From Gemmataceae bacterium (GTDB lineage: Bacteria; Planctomycetota; Planctomycetia; Gemmatales; Gemmataceae), in contig JANWVV010000008.1 of NCBI GenBank assembly GCA_025055795.1, positions 1 to 64,000 on the forward strand: 64,000 nucleotides of DNA, given 5' to 3'. The translations under genes were made by a program, and so were the position numbers. Shown here one piece after another: positions 1 through 10,400 of the stretch; the stretch's first letter is position 1, and each line of letters opens with the position of its first letter. The notes beneath the pieces were generated by a model, which was given only the letters and a program-made list of their open reading frames with translations, was not told the origin of the DNA and did not search any database.

Positions 1-833
1 GCCGCGTGGTTATAGTAAAAATGCGTTCACAGGTCATTTGCTGTAATTATGGACAATAATTCTGGTGAAGTCAAACGTGGCTGGCGATTTTTGGAAAACT
101 TTTTCACTTGATCAGGAGATCAGATATAATACTGGTACTCCAGGCCGGGTGGTGGCGTGCGAGTGAGCGGCGAGCTGGACGATGGGCTGCCCGGGAGGAC
201 ACACCAGGGGGGTGACATTGAACCGGGTAGGGCCCGATGGCTGGATGATGGAAAGAGACGATTTGGGGGACACTTACGGTGCATGCAAGCAGGGGGAGCG
301 TGATGGCCGGATAGTGCTTGGCAGGCGTGGAAGGCTCGGCACAGAGGGCTTGTGAGATCAGGTATACCAGTGGCCCACGCGGCAGATGCGACCCACCAAT
401 CCCTCCGCCCAAGCCAAAAACATAGTAGCGTTTAGTTTAATCTAAATTATATTGAGTCTGAAGCAAATAATTTAAATTAAACTTAAATTTACGGCTATGA
501 TTAGATTTGATCAATATGACGAATCTGCGACAAGCTTTGCAACGGTGGTTGCGTAGGGTATTGGAGGATGGATTGTGGGTTGTGGTTTCGTGGCGCGGTT
601 GACAAGACAGCATACAAGTGTGCAGAGTACAGGGAGCGGTGGCAAGCGGACGGAGTGTGTAATGGCCAATACAATGTCGTGGGATTGTGCAGGTGTTGTG
701 GGTGATTGCGTCCTGCAATCCGTTAATGTGAAGTGGAGATTGCTGCGAGTTGGTTTGGTGTCCTCGCGTTCCTTCTGCCTGGAGGCGTAGCTGCCGATCA
801 GAAGGGAAATCCAGTGGTGGCTGAGGTCTGTCC
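1..833. other. Left-edge non-coding region with an AT-rich block
   Basis: No open frame here has a convincing start, ribosome site or recognisable protein; the short frames present have the composition of chance frames. Positions about 430-520 are strongly AT-rich, unlike the rest of the window, and hold short A/T palindromic words. The stretch precedes the MoxR gene at 834 and may hold its promoter, but no -35/-10 pair near that start can be defended. Confidence 0.4.
109..130 (+). promoter_or_regulatory. Possible -10 box beside a short palindrome
   Basis: TGATC-AGGA-GATCA (109-122) is a perfect 5-bp inverted repeat, followed at once by TATAAT at 125-130. The layout is that of a -10 element with an operator-like palindrome, but there is no good -35 at the right distance and no gene starts within 700 bases on the plus strand. 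Confidence 0.18.
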
Positions 834-1862
834 GTGTCTGCTCCAGATCGATTTACGGAATATTTGAATCAGTTTGCCGCCGACCGGCAGGCGATGGTCG
901 AGCAACTACGGCGTGTAATCGTCGGGCAGACCGAGGTGATTGAGCAAGTGCTGGCAGCCATTTTCACGCGTGGGCATTGCCTGCTGGTGGGTGTACCCGG
1001 CCTGGCCAAGACCTTGCTAGTCAGTTCGATAGCCCAGATTCTTAGTGTGAGTTTCAAGCGGATCCAGTTTACGCCGGACTTGATGCCGTCGGACATCACG
1101 GGGACGATGGTGCTGGAGGAGACACCGGAAGGGAAGCGTGAATTCCGGTTTGTGCGTGGTCCGATTTTTGCCAACATTGTTTTGGCGGATGAGATCAACC
1201 GGACACCTCCGAAGACGCAGGCGGCCCTGCTGGAAGCGATGCAGGAGCGTCAAGTAACGGCCGGTTCGGAAACGCTCAAGCTGCCCGATCCGTTTTTTGT
1301 GATTGCCACGCAGAATCCGATCGAGCAAGAGGGGACCTATCCGCTTCCCGAAGCGCAATTGGACCGGTTCATGTTTAACGTCAAGGTGGACTATCCCTCG
1401 CTGGAAGAGGAGCGTCAGATTGTGGCATTAAGCACGCGGGGGGAGCGTCCGGAACTGAGCAAGGTGATGAGTGCCGAGCGGATACTGGCGTGGCAGAAGC
1501 TGGTCAAAAAGATCGAGGTGCCACAATTTGTGGTGGATTACATCGTGCGTCTGGTTCGGGCGACGCGTCCGAAGGATCCCTCGGCTCCGGAGCTGGTGCG
1601 TCGGTTGGTGGATTGGGGCGCGGGTCCGCGTGCGGGGTTGTTTTTGGCCCAGGCCGGGCAGGCATTTGCAGCGATGGAAGGTCGGCCCAGCGTCGCGATC
1701 GACGACATCCGCAAGGCGGCGATCCCCGTGTTGCGGCACCGAGTCAGTGCGAACTTTCAGGCGCAGGCCGAGGGAAAGACCAGCGACGACATCATTCAGG
1801 AGTTGTTGCGTTTGATCAGCGAGCCGGAACCCCGCAAGTACGTGGAGAAGGGGCGTCGCTGA
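834..1862 (+). CDS. MoxR-family AAA+ ATPase
   Basis: This 342-residue protein is a typical MoxR ATPase in length and layout. The Walker A motif GVPGLAKT lies near residue 55, the Walker B VLADEINR near 117, and the sensor-1 ATQNP near 152, followed by the helical lid domain. MoxR proteins are chaperone-like ATPases that usually work with VWA-domain or DUF58 partners in metal insertion or envelope stress. No such partner lies in this window; the next gene is an MFS transporter 22 bases downstream on the same strand. The start is a GTG at 834. The family is certain; the substrate is not known. Confidence 0.93.
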   Translation: MSAPDRFTEYLNQFAADRQAMVEQLRRVIVGQTEVIEQVLAAIFTRGHCLLVGVPGLAKTLLVSSIAQILSVSFKRIQFTPDLMPSDITGTMVLEETPEGKREFRFVRGPIFANIVLADEINRTPPKTQAALLEAMQERQVTAGSETLKLPDPFFVIATQNPIEQEGTYPLPEAQLDRFMFNVKVDYPSLEEERQIVALSTRGERPELSKVMSAERILAWQKLVKKIEVPQFVVDYIVRLVRATRPKDPSAPELVRRLVDWGAGPRAGLFLAQAGQAFAAMEGRPSVAIDDIRKAAIPVLRHRVSANFQAQAEGKTSDDIIQELLRLISEPEPRKYVEKGRR

Positions 1863-1884
1863 GGCCCGGTGGGCACTGGTAGCA

Positions 1885-3219
1885 GTGGGTTCAGCAGTCA
1901 CAGGAGCAGCCGGGGTGTTATGGCGGCAGTTGCGAGCGAAGACGTTTCGCTCGTTGCGACATAGCAACTACCGCCGGTACTTCATGGGTCAGATCATTTC
2001 GTTTGCCGGCTCCTGGATGCAATCGGCCGCGTTGCTGTGGCTGGTGTACGACCGGACAGGCGATCCGCGTTGGCCGTCGTGGATCCTGGCGGCTCAAGTG
2101 GGTCCGACGGTGCTGCTGGGGGCTTGGGGCGGTGGCCTGGCGGATCGGTACAACAAGCGGCAACTGGTGTTTTGGACCCAAAGCGCCTTTCTGTGCCATG
2201 CTGTGGTGCTGGCAGTGTTAACGGCCTGTCAATGGACCTGGCCGGTATTGATCCTGGCTCTGATGCTGATCAGCGGGGTGATTCAGGCGGTGGATCTGCC
2301 GGCCCGTCTGGCCTTTGTACCTGAATTGGTGCCACGTGACGATCTGATCAACGCCGTGGGGCTGAATGCCTTACTGTTCAACAGTGCTCGGGCGGTGGGT
2401 CCCGCCTTGGCCGCCCTGGTGTTTATGGGGAGTGAGCTGTTCGAGCAGGCCGTGGGCTGGCCCGCCGGATGGGACGCCGTCCAGGCGGCTGCAGTCGTCT
2501 GCTTTACGCTCAATGCGGCTAGTTTTGTAGCCGTGCTGATGGCTTTGCGGCGGATAGTCGTCACCGAGCCGCGTACCGGCCCCCGTCTCCAGCCGCGTGG
2601 CGATGTCTGGCAGGGACTGCGCTACCTGTGCCACCGGCCACGACTAGGCGTGCTGGTAGTGCTGACCCTGGGATTGTGCATATTCGGCTGGCCGCTGCTG
2701 ACTTTACTGCCGGCCTATACCCGGCTGCATCTGGGACGCGGCGAGCAAATCTACAGTCTGCTGCTAGCTCTGCTGGGAGCAGGGGCACTTAGCGGAGCCC
2801 TGACGACAGCGACGTTTGGCACCGCGGCCCGCCGGCGACTATTCCTGCGACTGGGTGCCCTGGCCACCACGGCCGGCCTGGTACTGCTGAGCCAAACCAG
2901 CAACCTGCCGACGGCGGCTGCGGGGTGCATAGCCGTCGGCTTTGGCCTGATTTTGTACCTGTCCACCGGCCAGGCTACGCTGCAACTGGCGGCTCCTAAC
3001 CAGGTGCGGGGCCGACTGATGGCCCTGTGGGCCATGACCCTTAGTGCGAGTGCACCGATTGGCCATCTGCTGGCCGGTCAGGCCGTAGTATGGTTGGGTG
3101 TGGTGAATGTCCTGATCCTGGCGGCAAGCGGCTGTGGCTTGGTCGCCATCGTACTGTTACTGGCGGCACCTGTGGGCGGTAGCGAGGATGAAGCCTTGGC
3201 GGAACACCAAGCCGCATGA
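1885..3219 (+). CDS. MFS transporter (MFS_3/EntS-like)
   Basis: This is a 444-residue integral membrane protein with about 12 hydrophobic segments. Its N-terminus reads SLRHSNYRRYFMGQIISFAG, followed by WMQSAALLWLVYD, the pattern of the enterobactin-exporter-like branch of the major facilitator superfamily. The cytoplasmic loop GGGLADRYNKRQLV (about residue 87) is the family A-motif equivalent, and a second loop occurs after the sixth helix. It probably exports a small molecule; the substrate cannot be told. It starts with GTG at 1885, 22 bases after the MoxR stop, so the two are probably co-transcribed. The C-terminus is convergent with the gene at 3321-4427. Confidence 0.9.
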   Translation: MGSAVTGAAGVLWRQLRAKTFRSLRHSNYRRYFMGQIISFAGSWMQSAALLWLVYDRTGDPRWPSWILAAQVGPTVLLGAWGGGLADRYNKRQLVFWTQSAFLCHAVVLAVLTACQWTWPVLILALMLISGVIQAVDLPARLAFVPELVPRDDLINAVGLNALLFNSARAVGPALAALVFMGSELFEQAVGWPAGWDAVQAAAVVCFTLNAASFVAVLMALRRIVVTEPRTGPRLQPRGDVWQGLRYLCHRPRLGVLVVLTLGLCIFGWPLLTLLPAYTRLHLGRGEQIYSLLLALLGAGALSGALTTATFGTAARRRLFLRLGALATTAGLVLLSQTSNLPTAAAGCIAVGFGLILYLSTGQATLQLAAPNQVRGRLMALWAMTLSASAPIGHLLAGQAVVWLGVVNVLILAASGCGLVAIVLLLAAPVGGSEDEALAEHQAA

Positions 3220-3320
3220 GTAGTCCCAAGATGGCTAAGCCGTGGGTACTAATACGGTCTGCACGGGATCCTCTCATATGTGGTCGAGCTAGCCTTTGCT
3301 CTCGTATGGTGGTCGTCCGT

Positions 3321-4427
3321 CTACTGCGGCAGCGGCCCGGGGACCAACGGCGGGATCGGCAACGGCGACACCTGATCAGCCGCGGGGGAAGGTGACAATG
3401 GCGGTGCAGCGAGGGCCGGGACCGCCGGCGTGGTTGGATGCGGTGAGGGCGTTGACCCCGGAGCCGGAGCGGCCGGTAACGTCTCCCTGGCCGCGGGGGC
3501 TGGGCTTGCAGCGGTTGTGTTGACGGACGGACGAGCTGACGGTGTAATCTCCAGGACCTGCAAGCTGGTCCTTTTGCCGGTGTTGGGACAAGCCGACGAG
3601 GTGGATGGCGTCCCCCCCTCCAGATTGACCGGTCCCCCACCCAGGCGGAACACGCCCATGCCGGGACCGGTCGACTCCGGTGCGCCCGGGCGGGGCGTTG
3701 CTGCAGCGGCATCCGAAAGGGTCCCGCCGGCTGACCCCAGAATCAGACGCGTTTCGGGAGCATAAATCGGGAAGCCGCCTCCTTCCGGTTCGTAACGGAC
3801 ACGCAAACGCACATGGGTGACGTCCGGACGATAAGTCGGCCACGGCAAAAAGATGACATAGCATTCGCCGAAGCGTTCGTCGATTGTGCGTAAGGCTTTG
3901 AGGACGTCCTTTTTGAATTCCCAGCGTTCAGGTGTCAGGGGCGGTACCCCTGGGGGCCGGGGTGTCTCGTCGATCAGATCGACGATCAGTCGGCCGTTGG
4001 CCACAGCCGGTCGCGCCTCGGCGGTGTACAGGAACACTTGACCCGCCAGGCCCGGTTGCAGAGCTCCCTGAGCCGCCGGGTTCGGCAAGTATTCGACTTT
4101 GTTCCGCCAGGCGGTGGCTATCTCGGCCACGGGTCGATTCGTCTCCCTGGACCACAACTTGTTCACAGGGCTGACAGCCGCCCAGGAGCGGAACGGTCCC
4201 GCCGTACCACTGGTCCCCGTGTCCGCGGCAACAGCCGCAGTAGCGATGGATGTCGCTCCCGCCGGTTGGATGGCCGTGGTGGGGGGAGTAGGGGCCGCCA
4301 TCGGTGGAACACTGGACTCCTTGCTCCACCAGGTCTGCATGGTGGAACACCCGCTGGTCAGACTAGTCAGGGCGTAGCCAAGTAAGAGGGGAAGCCACGG
4401 GCGGGTCAATGCCCGAAGGGATTCCAT
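3321..4427 (-). CDS. Lipoprotein of unknown function, last gene after the secretin
   Basis: This 368-residue protein has a hydrophobic N-terminus ending in LTSGC, a good lipobox with Cys near residue 27, so it is probably an envelope lipoprotein. A soluble region (about residues 80-235) contains the conserved-looking segments GQVFLYTAEARPAVANGRL and ERFGECYVIFLPWPTYRPD. The last 130 residues are rich in Pro, Ala, Gly and Ser and look disordered. Its ATG at 4427 lies inside the end of the secretin gene (22-base overlap) and is preceded by AAGGAGGG, so the two are translated from one message. By position it may be a secretin partner or pilotin, but it does not look like a known pilotin. Function is inferred from context only. 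Confidence 0.75.
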   Translation of the reverse strand: MESLRALTRPWLPLLLGYALTSLTSGCSTMQTWWSKESSVPPMAAPTPPTTAIQPAGATSIATAAVAADTGTSGTAGPFRSWAAVSPVNKLWSRETNRPVAEIATAWRNKVEYLPNPAAQGALQPGLAGQVFLYTAEARPAVANGRLIVDLIDETPRPPGVPPLTPERWEFKKDVLKALRTIDERFGECYVIFLPWPTYRPDVTHVRLRVRYEPEGGGFPIYAPETRLILGSAGGTLSDAAAATPRPGAPESTGPGMGVFRLGGGPVNLEGGTPSTSSACPNTGKRTSLQVLEITPSARPSVNTTAASPAPAARETLPAAPAPGSTPSPHPTTPAVPALAAPPLSPSPAADQVSPLPIPPLVPGPLPQ

Positions 4428-7400
4428 GCACGGCCCTCCTTGGTTCCGAACAAGCGCCGGCGTGCCGGTTCCGCAGCGGTGCCGCTGGCCGCCGGATTGG
4501 CCGCTGGCAACGACGCGTCCTGCGTCGTGGCAGGGTAGACCAACTGGTAGGGTTTACCCGGCAGGGAAACAATCGTGCCCGCCGGTGACACTGGTGTGTT
4601 AGTAGACGCTGTTGCTCCCGGAGCAGCAGGCGTTCCCGTGGCCGGCAGCGCGTTCACGACGCCTCCCGGCATCGGCGACCCCGCAAAAGAGCTAGCCGTC
4701 GGCGGCAAAACCGTCCCCGTAGTATCACCAGAGCTTCCCATGGGGACGGCACCAGCCGGCAACGGTGTCGGAGCGGGCAACTGCACCGGCGTACCAGACG
4801 GTGCAGCACCCGTTGGTAACGGCGTGGGAGCGGGCAACTGCGTCGCCGGCAACGGTGTCGGAGCGGGCAACTGGGTCGCCGGTAATGGCGTCGGTGGAGT
4901 AGCAGCCGGAGCGTTCCCCGGTGTCCCCGTTGGCAACGGTGGAATCGTGGGGACGGTGGCCGTGGGCGCGGCTGAGGTCGGCCCTGGCGGTGGCGTGCCC
5001 GCCGGAGGAAGAGGCGTAGGGGACGGCAGCGGCGCTGCCGGGGGTGGGGACGCTGGTGCCGTCGGCGTTGCTGGTGTTGTTACTGGACTGCTGCCAGTGG
5101 GCGGAACTGGTACCACTTTGGCCCCTTCCATCGCCGGCCCGATGATCTCCATGCCGTGCCCATGCAGTCGGGCAATGTCCTGCACGCACCAGTTCATGCG
5201 AGCAGCTTCCTCCGCCAGCAAACGGGCATGATCTGCTTCGCTCCGCACGATGTGCGGCGTCATAATGATCAACACCTCCCGCCGCTGCACCTGATGCTGC
5301 CGGTAGCGGAACAAAGCCCCGACATAGGGAATGTCTTTGAGAAACGGCAAGCCATTCTCCAAACGACTGTCTTGTCGGGTAATCAGACCACCGAGCACCA
5401 CAGTTTCGCCATCAGCGGCCACGACGGTCGTCTGCACCGTCTGGATGTTGAAAGCCGGTGCCAATAGTCCGCCGCCCAGGCTGACCAGGTTGGGACTGAC
5501 GCTGGACACCTGCGGTTCGATCCGCATGACGATCTTGCCATCGGGCGAAATCCGCGGGGTCACTCGCATGACCACACCCACCTGACGATACTGAATCCCT
5601 TGCTGGGTGGTCAGCCCGGTAACGTTGACGTTGGTGGGCACTGGGAAGTCCTGGCCGACCTGAATGAAGCCCACCTGGTTATCCATCACCTGTACTTGCG
5701 GTCGGCTGAGGATTTCGACCCGCCCCTGTGCCTGTAAGGCACGCAACACCACATTGAGGGACTGACTGGAAGCCGTGAAAATGAAGCCCCCAAACGATTG
5801 CGAACCGATCCGGCCAACCCCCAGGTTAGACAAGCCCTGGAATCCGACAATCCCCGGACCGGCTACACCTGTACCCAACGGTGCCGTGGTGTTGAAGTTG
5901 AAACCCGGGTTGGTGGGCCCGCGCTGGAATAACACCGGACTTTGCAACCCTACCTCCAGGCCGAACTCCATCGCATTGTTCAACTGGACGTCGGCAATCA
6001 TGACCTGGATCATGACCTGGGGCGGCTGGGCATCCAACCGTTCGATAATCCGTTTGATGTCCTTGAACAACCGGGGCGTCGCACTGACCAGCAGGGTGTT
6101 GGAGACCGGCTCGGCCACCAAGACCACATCCCGCTGTAAGCGTTGATAGGCGTCCAGGAAGCTCCCGCCCAGCGTCGGCGTGGTCGCCGTCAGGACGTTG
6201 AGTGAATCGACGATGAACTGATTGACGGCGTTCTGGACGTCGGCGGCCGAGGTGTTCTTCAGTTTGAAAACCTCGTAGAAGCGTTCTTCGACCTCGGTAT
6301 CCTCCAAGCGGGCGATCAGGGCCTCGATCAGATCCATATCGGTCCGCGAGCCGGCCACGATCAGCGAGTTGGTGCGGTCGTCCACCGACAAGCGGAGATC
6401 GACCAGCAACGCTCCCTCGGCCACCTCGCCGGTAGGAGTGAGCAAGGGCCGCGGCTGGCCCGCCTGCAAGGCTCCGGCTGCTCCCAGTCCTCCCAGACCA
6501 CCAACACCGCCCACGCCCACCTGCTGCTGCCCCGTGAACAACTGCCGGATCAAATTGGCCATCAACGAGGCCTGGGCCTTCCTCAAATGAAACACCTTGA
6601 CAATGGAACGGGCCGCAGACACCGTATCCAGCTCCTCGATCAACTTTTCAATCAACGTCATGGTCTTGGCCGGAGCCATGACGATGATGGCATTGATCCG
6701 CGTGGAGGGAATCAGGTGCACGTCGGATAGCAGACCGCTTTCCGCCACCAGTTTGCCATCGACACTCGAGTAGAGGCGCAGAGTGTGGCTTTTAGTGACC
6801 AGGCCGCCTCCAATGGCCGTGCCCACAGTAGGTACGACCGTTTGCACCAACGCACCTTCCTGTTGCTGGGCGGCGGCACCACCGGGCTGCAGAGCGGCCA
6901 GGCCGGCACCCGGCTGCTGGGCTCCCAGCCCCCCAAGACCAGCCGCTCCGAGCCCTCCCAAGCCGCCCAACCCTGCTGCACCACCCAGACCACCAGCACC
7001 CAAAGCTCCGCCGGCAGCTCCCAGGCCGCCAAGACCGGCCAGGCCTCCCAGCCCCCCAACGCCGCCCACACCCGTGACCAGCCCCGCCGTACCACCCGCC
7101 GCCGGGGCCACCGGCTGCTGGAGTTGGGCTTGCACTAGCGGGTTGACCACGTTCACGTTCAGCGCATTGCTGATGACCTGGGCAATCTCGGAAGCAATCC
7201 CATTGCGGATGCGAATGACGCGCACCTCCTGGATGGCCTGCGATTCAGAGGTGTCCAGGTCGTGGATCAGTCGCTCAATGTCCTCCAGGTCGGCCCGGGG
7301 CCCCTGGACGTAGACCGTATTGGTCGGAATGTCGAAGGTCACGCGGAACTGGTTCTGGGTAATCGGATCACCGGGAAAACGGGCGTTCCAGAACTGTTGC

Positions 7401-10400
7401 AACTGCAGGGCGACGATCTGGGCCGAGGCCTTTTTGAGCCGAAAGGCACGGGGGAAGACGGCCTCGGCGTTAGGTCGGTCGATGCGCCGGATTTCCCGCA
7501 GGATGTCGTTGAAGCGGGCTTGGGGCGCGGCGACCAGAATGGAGTTGAAGCGGGGCAGGGCCAGGAAATAGATGCCGCGGTTCTGCTGAGCCTGCACCCC
7601 GGCCAGGCCGGGCAGCCCGGCCACGCCCCCGACCCCCGTTACCGGCTGCTGGGCCAGGTAGGTGCCACCGGGACCGGCGATCAGCACCCGGGAAAACAAG
7701 GTGGTCAGCCAATTGGCTACCGCGTTGCAATCCTGATATTCCAGCGGGATGACTTCCAGACGGGGCTGGGCGTCCCGCGAAATTTCCCGCAGGGTTTCAA
7801 TCAGGTCCAGCACCAGTTGCAAATCGGTGGCGTTGGTGGCACGCAAAATGATGGCGTTCAACTCTGGGAGGGGAACAACAGTAACCGGTCCGCGGGGTGC
7901 CAGTTCCCCAGGCAGGGGGGCTGGCGGTACTGGCTGACCCGGTGGTAATGGCGGCTGCATCGGAGGTGGTTGCATCCCCGCGGCAGTGACCACGCCGCTA
8001 GCATTGGCTGGCTGAGAGGAAGGGGTGGTTCCCCCAGCCGGTTGAATAGTGGGCGTGAGGACGGTTTGCTCATTTGTGCTCAGAAGGGAACGACGACGCG
8101 TCGAGGGCGGACCATCCAGAACCGGATCGTAGACCACCGTGTCTGGGGCGGGAGCCATGGACGAATCGGCTGCGGAATTGCGATCCGCTGGGCTGCCTGC
8201 AGGATGGTGAGTGGACGTCGCGGTATGGTAGCGATTGCTGTGGGCCGAAGGGGCCTCCGTGCCCCTGGAGTCAAAATTTCGGGGGCCCTCCGGTGGGTCG
8301 GCTATGGCCTGACGGCCACCGCGTCCACCGCCTCCGCGTCCGCCTCCGCCTCCTAGGCCACCTCCACCCAAGCCACCGCGCCCTCCTCCACCGAAACCGC
8401 CTCCCATGGCCGGACCGCCCAGTCCCCCGCCGAAACCGCCCCCCATGGCCGGGCCACGACCGCCGAAACCACCACCACCAAACGGACCACCACCACCGCC
8501 AAAACCACCACCGCCAAACGGACCACCACCACCAAAGCCCCCAGCACCGAAACCACCCATGCCGAAACCGCCGGGGCCGCGGTTACCAAAGCCGCCCATG
8601 CCGAAGCCCCCCATCCGATTCTGCTGCGGGTTGATCCCCTGCACGGCCAGCACGGCCGCTTGTACCACGTTGGGGTCCAGATTCCCCAGCTTGACCAGAC
8701 GGGCCACGTCGGTGGTACTGGTGGCAGCCCGGTCCAGTTGCTCCACCAACGCCTTGATGTCTTTGAACAATGGCTCCGAGCAGTTGAGAATCAGGCTGTT
8801 GGTCCGGTCATCGACACTTACTGTCAACGCCGGGGGTCGCTGATTCTGCTGGTTAGCCTGCGGCAAGGGGGCGAAGGGGAAGACAATCGGAGCGGCCGGC
8901 TGATTGCCACCGGAACTGAGGGCCGAGCGGTACACGTCGCGGATGATAGCTGCCATCTCGGCCGCGTCCGCATTTTTGACAGGCAATATCCAGGTTTTGA
9001 GGGCCAGGGCATCCTCATCCGGTCCACGGTCGATGTAATTGGCCAGCAAGCTTTCTATAGCCAACAGGTCGGCAGGACTGGCCTTGACCACAACCAGGGC
9101 ATTAGTGCTTTTAATGGCCACGACGCGGATGCGGTTCGGGTTAGTGCCAGCAGGTGCACTATCGCCGCCGCCGCCCCCGCCGAACAGGCCACCGAGCAGG
9201 CCCAACGGTCCTCCCCCGCCCAGCAGTCCGCCCAAGCCTCCACGGCCACCGCCTGGCCCGCCTTGCTGACGCCGCTGCGGACCGTTGAAAATCTCCGTAA
9301 TCTCCGCAGCCGCTTCCTCCGCCGACACGTTCTTCAACTTGATCACTTTGAACAGGTTCTCCGTCGGCGGCGTTCCCACCGTGTAGGTCCGCATCAGACC
9401 GGTCAGGATGTCCAACGCCTCCGTGTCTTCACTCTGGATGATGATGCGGTTGCCCACCACTTGGATGATGACCGGCTTGCCGGTGAGGCCTCCTTTGGGG
9501 GGTTCACCCTTGGCCGTGTCGCCTTTTTTGGGTTCAGTCTGGGCACTGACGTAATGCAGTGGCGGCCCGGATGGTGAATCCGCCATGGGCTTAGGGTCAA
9601 GCGTGGGGTCAGCGTGCGACACTCCTGGCACACCTTCCAGCGGATTGACACCACGGCTGCCACTTTGTCGCTGTCCTGGCGGGTTATTCCCTCCGCCGGG
9701 CGTCGGGGCAGGAGCCGGAGGTGGTGTCCGCGGTTGTGGCGGGGTGGGTGCGTTCGGGTCGACGACAATCGCTGGCTTGCCCAACTGCTGCAGGGTGCGG
9801 GCCAGGTGCTCGGCCAGGATCGAGGCACTGCCATCCGGCAGCGTGAAAGTACGGATGCGTGGATCGAGCTGTCCGCCCGGTCGTTCACCCAGATCAGCCA
9901 GGATTTTCTTGACGTCATTAATTTGGGCGGTTGTACCCTTGACGAGCAGGCCGGGGGTGACTCCGGTGGTGTGGGCCTCCACGGTCGGTCCCCCCGCCGT
10001 GCCGGTGCTCGGATACAACTTGGCGACAGTCGCGGCCGTCGAGGTCGGATCCAGCACACTCAGGGGAATGAACTCCGTGGTGACCGTCGTTTCGCCGCCC
10101 TGGGTCAGGCTACGCATCTTTTCCACGATCGCTAGATGCTCTTCCGGCGTCGCGGACACAATCACCTCGTTAGTCTGGGGTAAGGCAATAATCCGGAGAG
10201 TGGGGTGATCGGCCTGCAGGGCCTGAGCAATAGCCTGGGCCGTACCGGCAGGCACCGGATACTTACGCAGTTCCGGATCGCGGATGATCAGAGGCGGCTG
10301 GAAGGGATCACGGGGCTTGTCGAAATCCTCGATGATCTTTTTGGCCAACTGGATTTTCTCCGGCGGTGCAGTGATCGTCACCGAGTTGGCCTTGGCGTCC

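Noticed and set aside
4758-4897. CRISPR-like array of repeats
   Set aside because: The repeats are directly adjacent, in frame within a coding gene, and have no unique spacers.
4575-5231. 218-residue plus-strand frame in the secretin tail
   Set aside because: It is antisense to the Pro/Thr-rich repeat tail of the secretin, and its Gly/Val-rich sequence only mirrors that repeat.
7262-7948. 228-residue plus-strand frame inside the secretin gene
   Set aside because: It lies opposite conserved secretin repeats and has no recognisable content.
9585-10208. 207-residue plus-strand frame in the secretin gene
   Set aside because: Antisense to conserved N-type repeats; composition typical of a shadow frame.
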